Positions 44,504 through 55,808 of a stretch of 64,000 bases of DNA are shown one piece after another. Numbering within the stretch: the stretch's first letter is position 1; each line of letters begins with the position of its first letter. The notes beneath the pieces were generated by a model that ran no database searches, had not been told where the DNA came from, and was given only the letters and a program-made list of their open reading frames with translations. A program made the translations under genes and the position numbers. The stretch comes from Hemerocallis citrina (lineage: Eukaryota; Streptophyta; Magnoliopsida; Asparagales; Asphodelaceae), in contig CM030358.1 in NCBI GenBank assembly GCA_017893485.1, positions 249,675,073 through 249,739,072 on the forward strand, in the 5' to 3' direction.

Positions 44504-46603
44504 ATGTCTGTTGCTTCTGTCTCCGAAGAAGTCTCTTGGTTCGAGCCCTCCCTTGAAGTCGCCGAGGATTCGATCAAGGGCAAGAAGGTGTTCGGCAAGG
44601 ATTCGATCGTCGAGGATCCGAAGAGGATGGGGGAGTTCGGACAACTGCCAGGGCCGTTGACAGGGCTCCATAGAGTTAGGCAGCTCCCGGAGGATCAGGC
44701 CGAGCGGATCGTCCATGGGAGGGGGAGGTCTTTCGAGGAGAACGCCGCGAGGGAGATGACGGAGGCGGACGAGGCGGCGTCGATCCTGCGCGAGGAGGAT
44801 CTGGCAATGATCTGGGATTCTTTTCTCATCCCGGATGAGTACGAGCTTATGCTGCCGGGCCCCGGAGTTAGGGCCAACTCGCCGTTGCCAGTGACGATGT
44901 GTTGCTGGCCGATCGACGCCTTCATCACTGGGGCTCGGCTGCCTCTCCACGCGTTCGCCAAAACCGTGGTGAGTTGGTTCGGGGTCAGCCCCATCCAACT
45001 CATGCCGAACGCGTGGCGAGTGATAAGTGATTTTGTACTCCACTGCCAGGCCGCAGGGATCGAGCCACAGCTGAACGTGCTTCGGACGTTATACCGGCTC
45101 CACCAAGGGAATAAGTCGGAGTACCGGTATTACTTGACTCCGAGGCACGGCGGCAGGCTCGTCATATGCTCTGACTCCATTAAGCACTGGCGAGAGAAGT
45201 GGTTGGTTGTGCAGAGTCGAGAGGCATGGCCGATCCCTTCGAACTGGGTAGAAGGGGTGCCGAAGAGGGCGAGGGCGATGCCGAAGCTCACTGTAGAAGA
45301 AGAAGAAGCGGTCCGGATTCTCCTTGATCGGCCGAAGTATGATTGGAGGGAGCCGACGGAGGACATCCTCTACAAGGGAGGGCTCTGCCGCGTAGATCCC
45401 AGTATGCGGCTCTCGTCAAGTTTTTATTTTCCGTACTCTCTTCCTTGTTATTTTCAATGTGTTAACCAATTTTCACTTTTGATGCAGAAACCATGGACTA
45501 CGACGCAGTACTGGCGCTTAGGGCAGGACTCGCGAGCAAGGTACCTAAGAAGCGCAAGAGGGTTGCGTCCAAGCTGCCCTCGACCTCGAAATCTCCGAGG
45601 ATTGCAGCCTCCGTTGAGGAGGTGGAGGTTCTCGACAGTTCGGCTGTCACTGTGGCGGGGACTTCGGCTCCGGCATCTGTGGGCGAGTTCCCCAAATCTG
45701 CCGCCCTCGCTATGCCGACGCCACCGCTGACGGTGGCAGGCGAGGAGCTCCTGACGGAGGAGCACAAGAGGATTCACATTCCGGACTGGCAAGTCCGGAG
45801 GCATGATGGGTTCCTCGGGAACTCGCTGGCGAGCATGCAGGCCGTCAAGCACCTTGCCACTCCGAAAGACCGAGCCGCCATGGAGGCCGGGAGAGAGGGC
45901 GACGACGTGATCGAGATCGCTCGTTCGGCGGTGTCGGTAGGTCTCGAGCTTCCTTTATTCATTGTACTCCCATAGCCCAAGTTTTTCTAACTCTTTTCGT
46001 TCTTCTTTGCTACAGATCATCGTCCACTTCGGCCACCTTACTGAGAGGTTGACAGCTCTGGAGAAGGAGCTGAAGCAAGAGTCCGACCAAGCTCGGAACG
46101 AAAAAGCTCGGATGTCGAACGAGCTCGACAAACTCCGCGTCGAGCACGAGGGCAGGTCGGCAAGGATCCAGCACCTTGAGGCTGAGGTGACGAGATTGGA
46201 GGGCGAGCTCCTTCGTCAGAAGGAGGGGTCGGCCAAGCAGCTGGCCGAGGTCGAGGCAGCCAATGCTGCGGCTGTGAAGGCGGTGGAGGATGCGACCCTG
46301 GAGAAGGCGCAGGGGTTCCTCACCCAGAACATGGCGAAGGCCTTCGCCGCAGCTATCGACCGGGTGTCGAAGGAGTTTTCCGAGGTGAACGTCTCGGGGT
46401 GGAGGCTCTTCCCCGGCCATGTTGAAGGCTTCGACCCCGAGTCCGAGGGAGAGGAGGAGGAAGGGGACGACGAAGCTGACGCCGAGGTCGGGGTGACCGA
46501 AGAGGTCCCTAGTACCGTGGTCACTCCGCTGGCGGTGGAGACCCCCTCGGAGAAGCCAACTCCCACCCGAACTCGTCGCCCGGGGAAAGAGGTCGGGCCT
46601 TGA
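44504..46603 (+). CDS. Tat-C antisense gene A: three-exon nuclear-type protein, 644 aa, intact
   Basis: Exon 1 is 44504-45401, intron 1 45402-45487 (GTATGC...GATGCAG), exon 2 45488-45936, intron 2 45937-46015 (GTAGGT...GCTACAG), exon 3 46016-46603. Exon lengths 898+449+588 give exactly 645 codons with no internal stop. Residues 95-290 form a globular domain with EYELMLPGPGV, WFGVSPIQLMPNAW and EYRYYLTPRHGG, resembling Pfam 'putative gypsy type transposon' (PF04195, from memory). Residues 319-325 are PKKRKRV, an SV40-like nuclear localisation signal. Exon 3 gives a coiled coil (about 455-560) and an acidic tail (GEEEEGDDEADAE). Tat-A and Tat-B carry broken copies. Activity is unknown; a nuclear or DNA-binding role is inference. 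It runs opposite to gag-pol. Confidence 0.8.
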
Positions 46604-46871
46604 CTCCGCTTCTCGTTTTCTTGTTTTTGTTTTTTGTTTTTCTTTTCAATCATTGTAATGCCTAATAGCGGACTGGCCACCGCTACCTTTTTGAAATGAA
46701 TGAAAAGAAACTTTTTCTGAAGTGTTGGTGTTCGGATCTTCGTCTTTTCGCCCCCTTTTCGGCGAATATTCTCCTCTTGTTCCGAAAGTTTCTTGTTTTT
46801 TGGGAATTTTTCAAAGTGTGGTGCTCCGGCAGTGTTCGATCTTTTTGCTGATTACTTTGATCTTTTTTCAG
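46604..46871 (+). other. gap between antisense genes A and B
   Basis: It holds a T-rich 3' region after gene A (GACTGGCCACCGCTACC, then TGAAATGAATGAAAAG), partly conserved in Tat-A (TTGTCAATGAAATGAAG, minus), which may be the gene A 3' end. It then contains T-rich intron-like sequence ending in a clear acceptor, TTTTTTCAG at 46863-46871. Confidence 0.5.
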
Positions 46872-47792
46872 CTCGTGGTGGTTGACCAAGATGCCGAGGC
46901 AATTCGCTCGGATGAGGAGGCTCGAGTCGAGGCCGGCCTCGGGGCGACGAGGTTGTGTCTGGCCAAGTGCCGAGAGCGGCTGTATGAAGTCGAGCTCGGG
47001 TTGCACCGAGCCGAAAGTGAGCGGAACCATCTTCAGCTCGTCCTTGACCGGCGAGACATCGAAATTCGTTGTCTGGAGAGCCGAATCGCCGACTTGACTC
47101 CCACGGGAGAAGGTGACTTTTCGCCAACTGCTTTCAGTAATGAGATTCGGATTCAATGCATCCGTCATAACTTGTCCAAAATAACAGCGGAGAGGGACGA
47201 CTTGCTTTCCGAGATACGACATCTGCAGTCCGTGGAGACGAAGCTTCGGGGGGAGGGCGAGGAGCTAACAGCCGAAGTGGCCAAGTTGACGACCGAATGG
47301 GTCCAGTTGACAGCCGAGGTCGACGCACTGAAGAGAGCGACGGTGGATAAAAGCATCGAGGCCACCCATTTTCGGTGCCTCATAGCCAGCCGATCAGGAG
47401 TTCCGGACTCCGCGATACCCCCTCGTTTCGAAGTTCACGTCAAAGACGACTCGCTGCGTGATCGGATCTCGGAGTTGGAGGCAGAAGTGGCTCGTCTGAA
47501 GCCGCATTCGGGACCAATCAACGTCCGAAGCACGCCATGCACTCGCGCGGAGAGTGAGCGGGGCATTAGCTTTTACGAGATGGCGACCCGTCAGCAGGTC
47601 GGCCATCCTAGTCCGGGGGACGCGCAAAGCTCGGTAGCGATTTCGTCGAGCGGAGCATCCGTCGGAGTGGCTGCCAGAAGTGGTGCCGAGGATACGTCTC
47701 AATTTACCGGCTTGGGGTCGCGCTCCGGAGACAAGCATCGTTACTCTCGAGTGTCTTTGAAGCGGAACGCCCCGGCTCCAAAAAAGCGCTGA
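46872..47792 (+). CDS. Tat-C antisense gene B: coiled-coil protein exon
   Basis: From the acceptor at 46871 one frame runs 306 codons to TGA 47792. It starts LVVVDQDAEAIRSDEEAR and has long heptad-like helices (ESERNHLQLVLDRRDIEIRC and onward), a conserved NVRSTPC block, a Ser/Gly-rich segment and a basic end RNAPAPKKR. Tat-A has the same exon with the same acceptor. The frame is open upstream to an ATG at 46722, but that part is T-rich and intron-like. It may be a separate gene or a fourth, alternatively spliced exon of gene A; no donor was identified. An AATAAA follows at 47916. Confidence 0.65.
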   Translation, partial: LVVVDQDAEAIRSDEEARVEAGLGATRLCLAKCRERLYEVELGLHRAESERNHLQLVLDRRDIEIRCLESRIADLTPTGEGDFSPTAFSNEIRIQCIRHNLSKITAERDDLLSEIRHLQSVETKLRGEGEELTAEVAKLTTEWVQLTAEVDALKRATVDKSIEATHFRCLIASRSGVPDSAIPPRFEVHVKDDSLRDRISELEAEVARLKPHSGPINVRSTPCTRAESERGISFYEMATRQQVGHPSPGDAQSSVAISSSGASVGVAARSGAEDTSQFTGLGSRSGDKHRYSRVSLKRNAPAPKKR

Positions 47793-47915
47793 AGACGTCG
47801 ACTGCGAGAGCTTTTGTATATTTTTTTTTCTAAGTGCAATAAGTCGGCATTGTAACTTTTTCTTTAACGACTTGTAATTCTGCTGTGTCCGTCGTTGTAC
47901 CGCATCCGGTTCATT

Positions 47916-47921
47916 AATAAA
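47916..47921 (+). terminator. polyadenylation signal after antisense gene B
   Basis: TTCATTAATAAAATGTTG lies about 120 nt after the gene B stop codon, with GT/T-rich sequence around it, the normal plant arrangement for 3' end formation. Confidence 0.6.
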
Positions 47922-47929
47922 ATGTTGTT

Positions 47930-49100
47930 GCCGACCTTGTGTGTTCTTTACTTTCGCGACTATTGTTGGTTGTGCCGAGGCTTCTAAGTTGGCTGCATGC
48001 TTGTTGTCGACCGGCGAGGTGAATGTTCGGCCAGTAGTGCCGAACTTCGTCTCTGGTATCCGATCATGTAGCCTTGTGCGGAGTGTTGGGCGGCGAGCCC
48101 TCAAAGCGCGTCCAGGCGCGAGTATCAGGCCTCAGATTGTTGCTTGTGGTTCGGCAGTTATAGGAGCGATCGCGGGTGGCGAACTACATCTAGCCCACCT
48201 AGAAACGATCATGCGAAGTATAATCGAACCAGGTGTCGGGCTCCGAACCGTCGTCGAGTTAGCTTACCGGGGGCGAACCACTGTTGGCTTGCTGAATTTT
48301 GTTGTGATTGTGTTAGCCGGGGTAGGTTTGAGATGAACTGCGAGGCGAGTGTTTGCGTCGGCCGGCATGTTCTAGCTGGGGTTCCGAATCTCGCTCGGCA
48401 TATTTCGAAGCACTTTCCGTTTTGGGGTGTGGGCGCTTGGTTGTTTGAGCGTCGTCCTGAAAAGACGGGAGCGGACTTCCAACAGCATTAAGTGATGTCC
48501 GGGATCTGTGGGGGCATTTCACCTTCCCAAGGGCGTTGAGAATGGTGCCCCTTAATTAATACGCGGCGCTTCAGCTCCCTAGGCGCGATTGTTGGATTCC
48601 CTAGGGGCATAATGACAGCCTCATGGGGGAAGGCTATAAGTACCACACCCCCCTTGTAATCTTTGTCATCACAGTCTAGAGTTCTAGTGGCATCTACGGT
48701 GTCTGCCCTTGGGCGGATGCCAGCTCCATGAAAAATTTTGGTCTCGAGATGTTCGGAAGAGTGGTCACACTACTGCCTTGTTCTTTTCCCGTTCCTGACG
48801 GCCTCAATGTGGGTGTTAGGGCCGGGGTAGGACAAGGCAGAAGTGCTGGCGGCCGTAGTCCGGAACCGAGGGGAGGTCGCTTCGGGAGGATAGGTGGTCG
48901 CTCTTCCACCATGATCTTCTCCTGACTCTGATGGCTCCGATGCGGGTGTCAGGGTCAGGGGAGATCATGGTGGATGAGGTGATGACCAAAGTCTGGAACC
49001 GAGGCGTAGGTCCCCTGAAACCTTAATCTAAACTTCCTTTTGAGGGTAGGTTCTGGCCGAAGCGATCGTGGCTGGAGGTTGGTTCGAATCATCCGTCGCT
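47930..49100. other. Tat-C spacer with two adjacent hairpins
   Basis: No gene is present. 48140-48260 is a diverged copy of the array unit found at 49150-49850. At 48773-48840 and 48906-48973 lie two consecutive imperfect palindromes of about 68 bp: CTGCCTTGT...GACAAGGCAG and CCACCATGATC...GATCATGGTGG. Each is followed by GTC(C)GGAACCGAGG. Short ORFs in both strands are not credible. Confidence 0.6.
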
Positions 49101-49149
49101 CAGTGTTTAGCGTCGAGCGGGTTGGGGGTTGTCAGAGCTGTAACTCCGA

Positions 49150-49850
49150 ACCATTGGCGGGATTCCGAACTATCTGTAAAATAGTTCGACGGCTGTGGGA
49201 GCAATTCCGAATGGTGAACTACCTCTAGTTCGCTTAGAAGTGAACTTGCGAAGTAGAATCGAACCAAGTGTTGGACTCCGAACCATCGGTGAAGTTGTTC
49301 AACGGCTGCGGGAGCAATTCCGAATGGCGAACTACCTCTAGTTCGCTTAGAAGCGAACTTGCGAAGTAGAATCGAACCAAGTGTTGGACTCCGAACCATC
49401 GTTAGATTAGTCTAAGGGTTGTGGGAGCAATTCCGAATGGCGAGCTACTTCTAGCTCGCTTAGGAGCGAACTTGTGAAGTAGAATCGAGCCAAGTGTTGG
49501 ACTCCGAACCATTCAACGGCTGTGGGAGCAATTCCGAATGGCGAACTACCTCCAGTTCGCTTAGAATCAAACTTGCGGAGTAGAATCGAACCAAGTGTTG
49601 GACTCCGAACCATCGTTAGATTAGTTTAAGGGTTGTGGGAGCAATTCCGAATGGCGAGCTACTTCTAGCTCGCTTAGGAGCGAACTTGTGAAGTAGAATC
49701 GAGCCAAGTGTTGGACTCCGAACCATTCAACGGCTGTGGGAGAAATTCCGAATGGCGAACTACCTCCAGTTCGCTTAGAAGCGAACTTGCGGAGTAGAAT
49801 CGAACCAAGTGTTGGACTCCGAACCATCGTTAGATTAAAGAGTTAAAAGC
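49150..49850. repeat. Tat-C pol-distal tandem array, ~107 bp units
   Basis: Six to seven units carry GGGAGCAATTCCGAATGGCGA, TAGTTCGCTTAGAAGCGAAC (itself an inverted repeat), GTAGAATCGAACCAAGTGTT and GGACTCCGAACCAT. The units match those of Tat-A at 9425-9985 in the same place relative to pol, so this array is conserved, unlike the promoter-side arrays. Confidence 0.9.
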
Positions 49851-50003
49851 AGAGAGATGTAATAGCAGCAGAAATATGAAAAAATTTATTTATTAATATC
49901 CAATGATCAGCTGCTTCTAAAGTTGCTAGCCGTTATTACAATGAAAAATAAAAGAAAATTACTACAAGTAACAGGAAAAGAATGGTTCGACATCTCGAAT
50001 TAC

Positions 50004-53000
50004 TTAGAGAGGCGTTTCCGCTTTCTCTTGGTATTTTAAGAGATGGTCGGCATTCCAAGCCCTGGGAATCTCCCTGCCTTCGAGATCTTCTAGTCGGAAT
50101 GTGCCGGGGCGGATTACTTTAGAGATTTTGTAAGGTCCTTCCCAATTAGGGGCCAATTTGCTTTTCTGACCTGGGAATGAGATGGCCAACTTTCGGAGGA
50201 CCAGGTCCCCTTCTTTGAGGTCCGTTGGGCGGACTCTTTTGTTGTATGCTAGCTCAATCCTTCTTCGGTAAGTTTGCTGGCGTATGGCAGCTCTTTCTCG
50301 GATTTCATCTATGAGATCTAGGCTTGTTCTGAGCTCTTTAGTGTTCTGCTCTTCTTCATAAGCCATCAGACGAGGAGAGGGTAACCCGACTTCTAGGGGG
50401 ATGGTGGCCTCGGACCAGTATGTGAGATTGAACGGGCTCTCGCCTGTTGGGGTCCGCTTTGTGGTGCGGTAGTTCCACAGCACGTTGGGCAGCTAATCGA
50501 CCCACAAGCCTTTGGAACACTTGTCTAACCTCTTCTTAATGCCTGAAAGGATCTGTCGGTTGGCATTCTCGGCCTGGCCATTCGACTGAGGATGGGAGAC
50601 GGAGGAGAATCGGTGTTGTATGGCGAGGTCTTCACATAAAGCTCGGAAGGCGGCCCCAGTGAATTGCGTTCCGTTATCCGTAACCAGGACCCTGGGAACG
50701 CCAAATCGGCAGATCACACTTTTCCAAAAGAACTGAATGACCTTATGTTCGGTGATTGTGGCCAGGGGCTCGGCTTCTATCCACTTCGAGAAATAGTCGA
50801 CTGCCACGACTAGGAACTTAAGCTGTCCGGGGGCTGGTGGAAACGGCCCTAGTAAATCCATCCCCCACATGGCGAAGGGGATCGGACTTGATAGGGAGGT
50901 GAGCGGTGCTTGTGGAAGGCGTCGGATGTCTGAATACTTCTGACAGGAGCTGCATTGCCGAACGTGTCGCTCAGCGTCCCGTAGGAGAGTGGGCCAAAAA
51001 TACCCGTAGTTCAACACTTTGCACGTTAGAGCCCTGGACCCAGAATGGGCCCCGCCGATGCCCTCGTGGAGTTCTTGCAGGGTGTAGTCGGCTTGCCCGG
51101 GGGAAAGGCACCTCAGGTAAGGCCGACCGTCCACCTGGGTGAAGGAGCGTTTATATAGGATACCTTCGATTAATGTATAACGCTCGGCTCGGGTTCTGAT
51201 TCTTCTTGCTTCCTTCGGAGCCTCGGGGAGGAGTCCGTCCCTTAAGAATTCGACGAGGGGTTTCATCCAATTGTCTTTGAGGAGGACGGGCAATGTTTCA
51301 ACGGAGTCAGGTGTTTCGTCCTCTATGCTCGGCTTCAGGAGGACTTATATCAATACGGTCTGCTCAAGACCTTGAAGGGAAGAGGAGGCTAATTTGGATA
51401 GGGCGTCGGCCTGAGCATTTTCTTCTCGGGGGATCCTTTGGATGGGGGCCTCTTCAAACAGCGCCATGAGGCTCTTGACCTTGGCTAAGTATCTAACCAT
51501 CCTGCCATCACGTGCTTCATATTTGCCGAGGACCTGATTGACGACTAGCTGAGAGCCGCTAAAGATTCGAAGGCGTTGCGCCCCTGCATTCCGGGCCATT
51601 CCAAGGCCGGCTATGAGCGCTTCGTACTCGGCTTCGTTGTTCGAGGCTTTGAAGTTTATACGGAGGGAGTATTGGAGGATGAAGTCATCTGGGCCTGCCA
51701 GGATGACTCCTGCCCCGCTTCCCTCAGTGCAGGAGGATCCGTCAACATAAACCGACCAGACTGGCGGTCCCTTCACTGTTTGGCTGGGCTCGGGGATGGT
51801 ACTCTCAACTATGAATTCGGCCAGCGCCTGAGCCTTGATCGTGGTCCGAGGCTGATATGATATGTCATGTTGGCTCAGCTCAATCGACCATTTCATAAGG
51901 CGACCCGAAGTCTCCGGCCTATGGAGGATCTGCTTTAGTGGCTGGTCGGTAAGAACGGCCACCGAATGGGACTGAAAGTACGGGCGAAGCTTTCTCGCGG
52001 CCATTACCAGGGCATAAGCCATCTTTTCAATCTTCGGGTATCGGAGCTCAGCGTCCCGAAGCACTTTGCTGACATAGTAGATGGGCTTCTGGGCCCGGTC
52101 TTCTTCCCTTACTAGGACCGTACTGAGGGTCTGCTCGGAGGCTGCCAGGTAGAGGTATAGGGGCTCACCAGGGATCAGTTTGCTGAGGAGAGGGGGATTG
52201 ACGAGGTAAGCCTTAAGCTGGTCGAAGGACTCCTGTTGCTGCTGCCCTCATTCGAATCCTTTAGCCCCCCTGAGGGCCTTGAAGAAGGGGAGGCATTTTT
52301 CCCCGGATTTTGAGAGAAAGCGCCCTATGGCGGCGAGGCGGCCTGTTAGTCTCTGAACTTCTTTAAAATTTCTAGGAGGGGCCATGTCCAATATGGCCTT
52401 GATCTTCTCCGGATTTGCTTCAATTCCTCGTTGGCTAACCATGAAGCCGAGGAACTTCCCTGATGAGACGCCGAACGCACACTTGTTCGGGTTGAGTCTC
52501 ATATTGTGCTTTCTCAAAACGTTAAACGCCTCTTGGAGGTCGGTCACATGATCAATGCCTCGGATGCTTTTCACAAGCATGTCGTCAACGTAAACCTCCA
52601 TGTTCCGGCCGATCTGAGCCTGGAAAACCTTGTTGACGAGGCATTGGTATGTCGCACCTGCATTCTTTAGACCGAACGGCATGACTTTGTAGCAATAGAG
52701 GCCCTGGTCGGTCACGAACGAAGTCTTCAGGATATCCGGGGGGAACATTCTTATCTGATTGTAACCTGAGAAGGCATCCATGAAGTTGAGGAGCTCATGT
52801 CCCGAGGTTGCGTCAATCAGAGTGTCAATACTCGGCAGAGGGAAGGGATCTTTGGGGCAGGCCTTGTTGAGGTCGGTGAAATCAATACAAATTCTCCACG
52901 TCCCATTGGACTTTTTCACCATCACCACATTCGACAACCACTCAGGATAGTTCACCTCCTGTATGAACCGGGCCTTCAAGAGTTTGTCCACCTCCTCTTT

Positions 53001-55778
53001 AATAGCGAGCTGGCGCTCGGGGTCGAACTTGCGCCTCTTCTGCTGAACCGGTTTGGACCCCGGATCGATGCTTAGGCGGTGGACTAAGAGCTCTTCGGAG
53101 ATACCGGGCATATCTGCAGCTGACCAAGCGAAGAGGTCTTGATTCCTTCGGATGCATTGTACAATGTCTGAGTACAGGGCGGATGGGAGGGTCTTACTGA
53201 CAAAGAACTTGCGGGCCGGCTCCTGCTCAGAGAAGAGCACTTCTTCCAATTCGTCCACCGGCTCGGATGTTGGTCGAGCAACATCTTGGGGGATTTCCAG
53301 AATTTCTAAGGAGAGGACGGGTCCAAGGGTAGAGGTCATATAGCACTTGCGGGCCTGCTCCTGATTGCCCCTTACTTCCCCTACTCCGGCCCGAGTGGGG
53401 AACTTCATTTTGAGATGATAGGCGGAAGGAACGGCTTCGAGGGCTGCCAAGCCGGGCCGACCCAAAATGACATTGTAGGCTACTGGGACATCTACGACCA
53501 TGAAGTCCATCGACTCCGTTCGGGTAGTAGGAGTTTTGCCAGCGGTTACGTCGAGGGTAATCACCCCTTCAATAGTCACTGGCACTCCCGTGAACCCGTG
53601 GAGCGTGTAACCGGCAGGCTTGAGTCTGTCCCGGGAGAGCTTTAGGCCTTTAAAAGCGGCGAGGAAGAGGATGTTGACGGAGCTGCCGTTGTCCACTAAG
53701 ATCCTCTCCACTTTGAAGTTCGCCATGTGAAGACTGATGACGAGTGCGTCACAATGAGGGGTGCGGACAACTTCAAGATCTTCGTCGGAGAATGTGACGG
53801 GCACTCCGAGGCCTTTGGGAGGAGGGGTGGTTCGGACCGAATTGACTTCCCTGATGAATGCTTTTCGAGAGGAGTTGGAGGAGCCCCCCATTGGGCCCTC
53901 ATGGATGAGGTAGAGGACTCGTTCTTCCTCAAAGTCAGGCGTCTCTTCTCGTTCCGGACGCTTGTTAGCCCCCCGAGGCGGGGGAGGAAGTTCAGCTCGG
54001 TCCTTTCTTACAAACCTGGTCAGCTGCCCTCTCTGGATAAGGGCTTCGATCTCGTTCTTCAGGGCACGACAATCGTTGGTGTCATGCCCATGGTCCCGGT
54101 GATAACGACACCATTTTTCTTTGTCTCTTCTCTTGGAGGGGGTGTTCATCCTCGGAGCAGGGGGTAAGACCCCTTCTTTCTCGACTTTCATCAGAATAGT
54201 TGAGACGTTAGTGGTGAGTGGAGCATTCTCGAACCTGGGGGGAGGTCGGCGCTGGCCGGCATTGTCCTTTTGGAGCTTCTTGGCTCCTTCCTCCTCTGTT
54301 CCCTTTCTCTTAAACCCGGAGGAAGACCCCTCCCAGTTAGGTCGCTGCTCGGCCTCTTCGGCTCGGATGTACTTTTCACTGCGAAGGAGGAGGTCGGAAA
54401 AGTTCTGTGGTGGCTTCTTGGCGAGGGAGGAGCGGAGGTTGGAATTGAGGACATTAGATTGAAATGCTGCCGCAGCGACCGACTGGTCGAGGGATGCTAT
54501 GGATCTGGCTTCGGCTGTGAACCTCTTCACATAGTCTCTCAATTTTTCCCCCTTCTTCTGGTGGAGGTGCAACAGGGAGATGCTGGTCTTCTCAGCCCTT
54601 CGGCTGCTTACGAAATGGGTGACGAAAAGGGTCTCGAACTGCTCGAAGGAGAATATTGAGGCAGGGGCAAGGCGTGAGTACCATTCTCGAGCTGGGCCCT
54701 TAAGAGTTGCGGGGAAAGTTTTGCAGAGGAGGGCGTCGGGAGCTTGATGGAGGAGCATCAAGGTCTTAAAGCTTTCTACGTGATCCACGGGATCGGTCTC
54801 CCCGGTGTAAGTCTCAAATTGGGGAGGTTTGAAACCGAACGGCACAGGTGCATCCACTATGGTTCGGGAGAATGGGGGTCGGCTAGGACGTAAGGTCCTC
54901 CCCCTAAGCTCCTCTTCTCGGTCTATCTGGCCCAGGCGCCTCTCTACTTCATGAAGACGGCGGTACATGGTGTCATCTCTCCGACGGTAATCAGCCGAGC
55001 CCCTAGACTCGTCTTCGTATGAGGGAGAGCGAGGGCTATGGCGATGGTAACTTCGGGAGCGGCGAGGACTTGGGGTACGCCGGGAGTTGCTAGGAGCAGG
55101 ACGAGGAGATGGGGACCGTCGGCGAGGGCTTCGGACCGGAGGAGGAGATCAGCAAGGGCTTCGGACTGGAGGAGGAGATGGGGCCTTCGGCTCATTAGGG
55201 TTTCGACGGAGGTTGAGAGCCTGCAGGACGGTCGCTTAGAACTGCTGGAACTCGGCACGGGTGATTGGTGCCTCATTGTTCCTGGGCTGTCGCCGACCCG
55301 CGGGGGAGTGCCTTCTTCGGTAATGCTCGGGGGACTCTTTCCTCCCTCTGCGGACGGGGGACCTGTAGTACCGGTGGCGAGGAGACCGCTCGCCCGGATG
55401 GTGTTGGCGGGAGGTTCCCTCTCGGGCCCGCTTTTCATCCAGATGGCGGCGGAGATCATCATCTTTCTGGCGGTTGAGGGCCGTATTGTGGCGACCAGAG
55501 GCTCGGGGATGATGGGAGGCCATAGAGTCCGTGGAGGCGTTGTGGATGGAGACGTGCTCTTGATGAAGAGGCTGTTTCTGAGGATTAGGACCCTTTGGAG
55601 GCGGCTGATTAGGAGGGGGAAGGTCCTGTTGGAGCGGGTCTTCCGCTGTAGGGGGAAGTTGCCCTTGTTGTTGAGCGGGATTAGGGGGGACTTCTTGCTG
55701 CTGATCAGGGTTGGGTCCTCGGTTGGACCCCCTTGACTTGACTTTCCGAGGTGGCATGGCTGGAGAAGATCTGTTCAC
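50004..55778 (-). pseudogene. Tat-C gag-pol, single frame with five nonsense codons
   Basis: From ATG 55778 one frame of about 1925 codons reaches the stop near 50004 without any frameshift. An Arg/Ser/Pro-rich N-terminus is followed by retrotransposon gag (GPAREWYSRL), a CRYHRDHGHDTNDC knuckle, protease (LVDNGSS), RT (FMDAFSGYNQI, VYVDDML), RT-linked RNase H, a second archaeal-type RNase H (YVDGSS ... ADALSKLAS) and integrase (HVRQCSSCQK, WGMDLLG, TDNGTQF, GQAENANRQ). Stops: TAA 55236, TGA 55149, TGA 52248, TAA 51345, TAG 50493, each one base from a sense codon. It is untranslatable as it stands but recently functional. Confidence 0.94.
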
Positions 55779-55808
55779 CGGGAAGAGGAGAGGTCTCTAT
55801 TCGTTAGT

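Noticed and set aside
44495..45043. 182-codon minus ORF
   Set aside because: It is a shadow of antisense gene A exon 1, which has homologues in Tat-A and Tat-B on the corresponding strand.
48492..49020. Possible small LTR insertion in the Tat-C spacer (TATA-like GGCTATAAGTACC near 48630)
   Set aside because: No TG...CA ends with a TSD could be placed; kept as spacer sequence.
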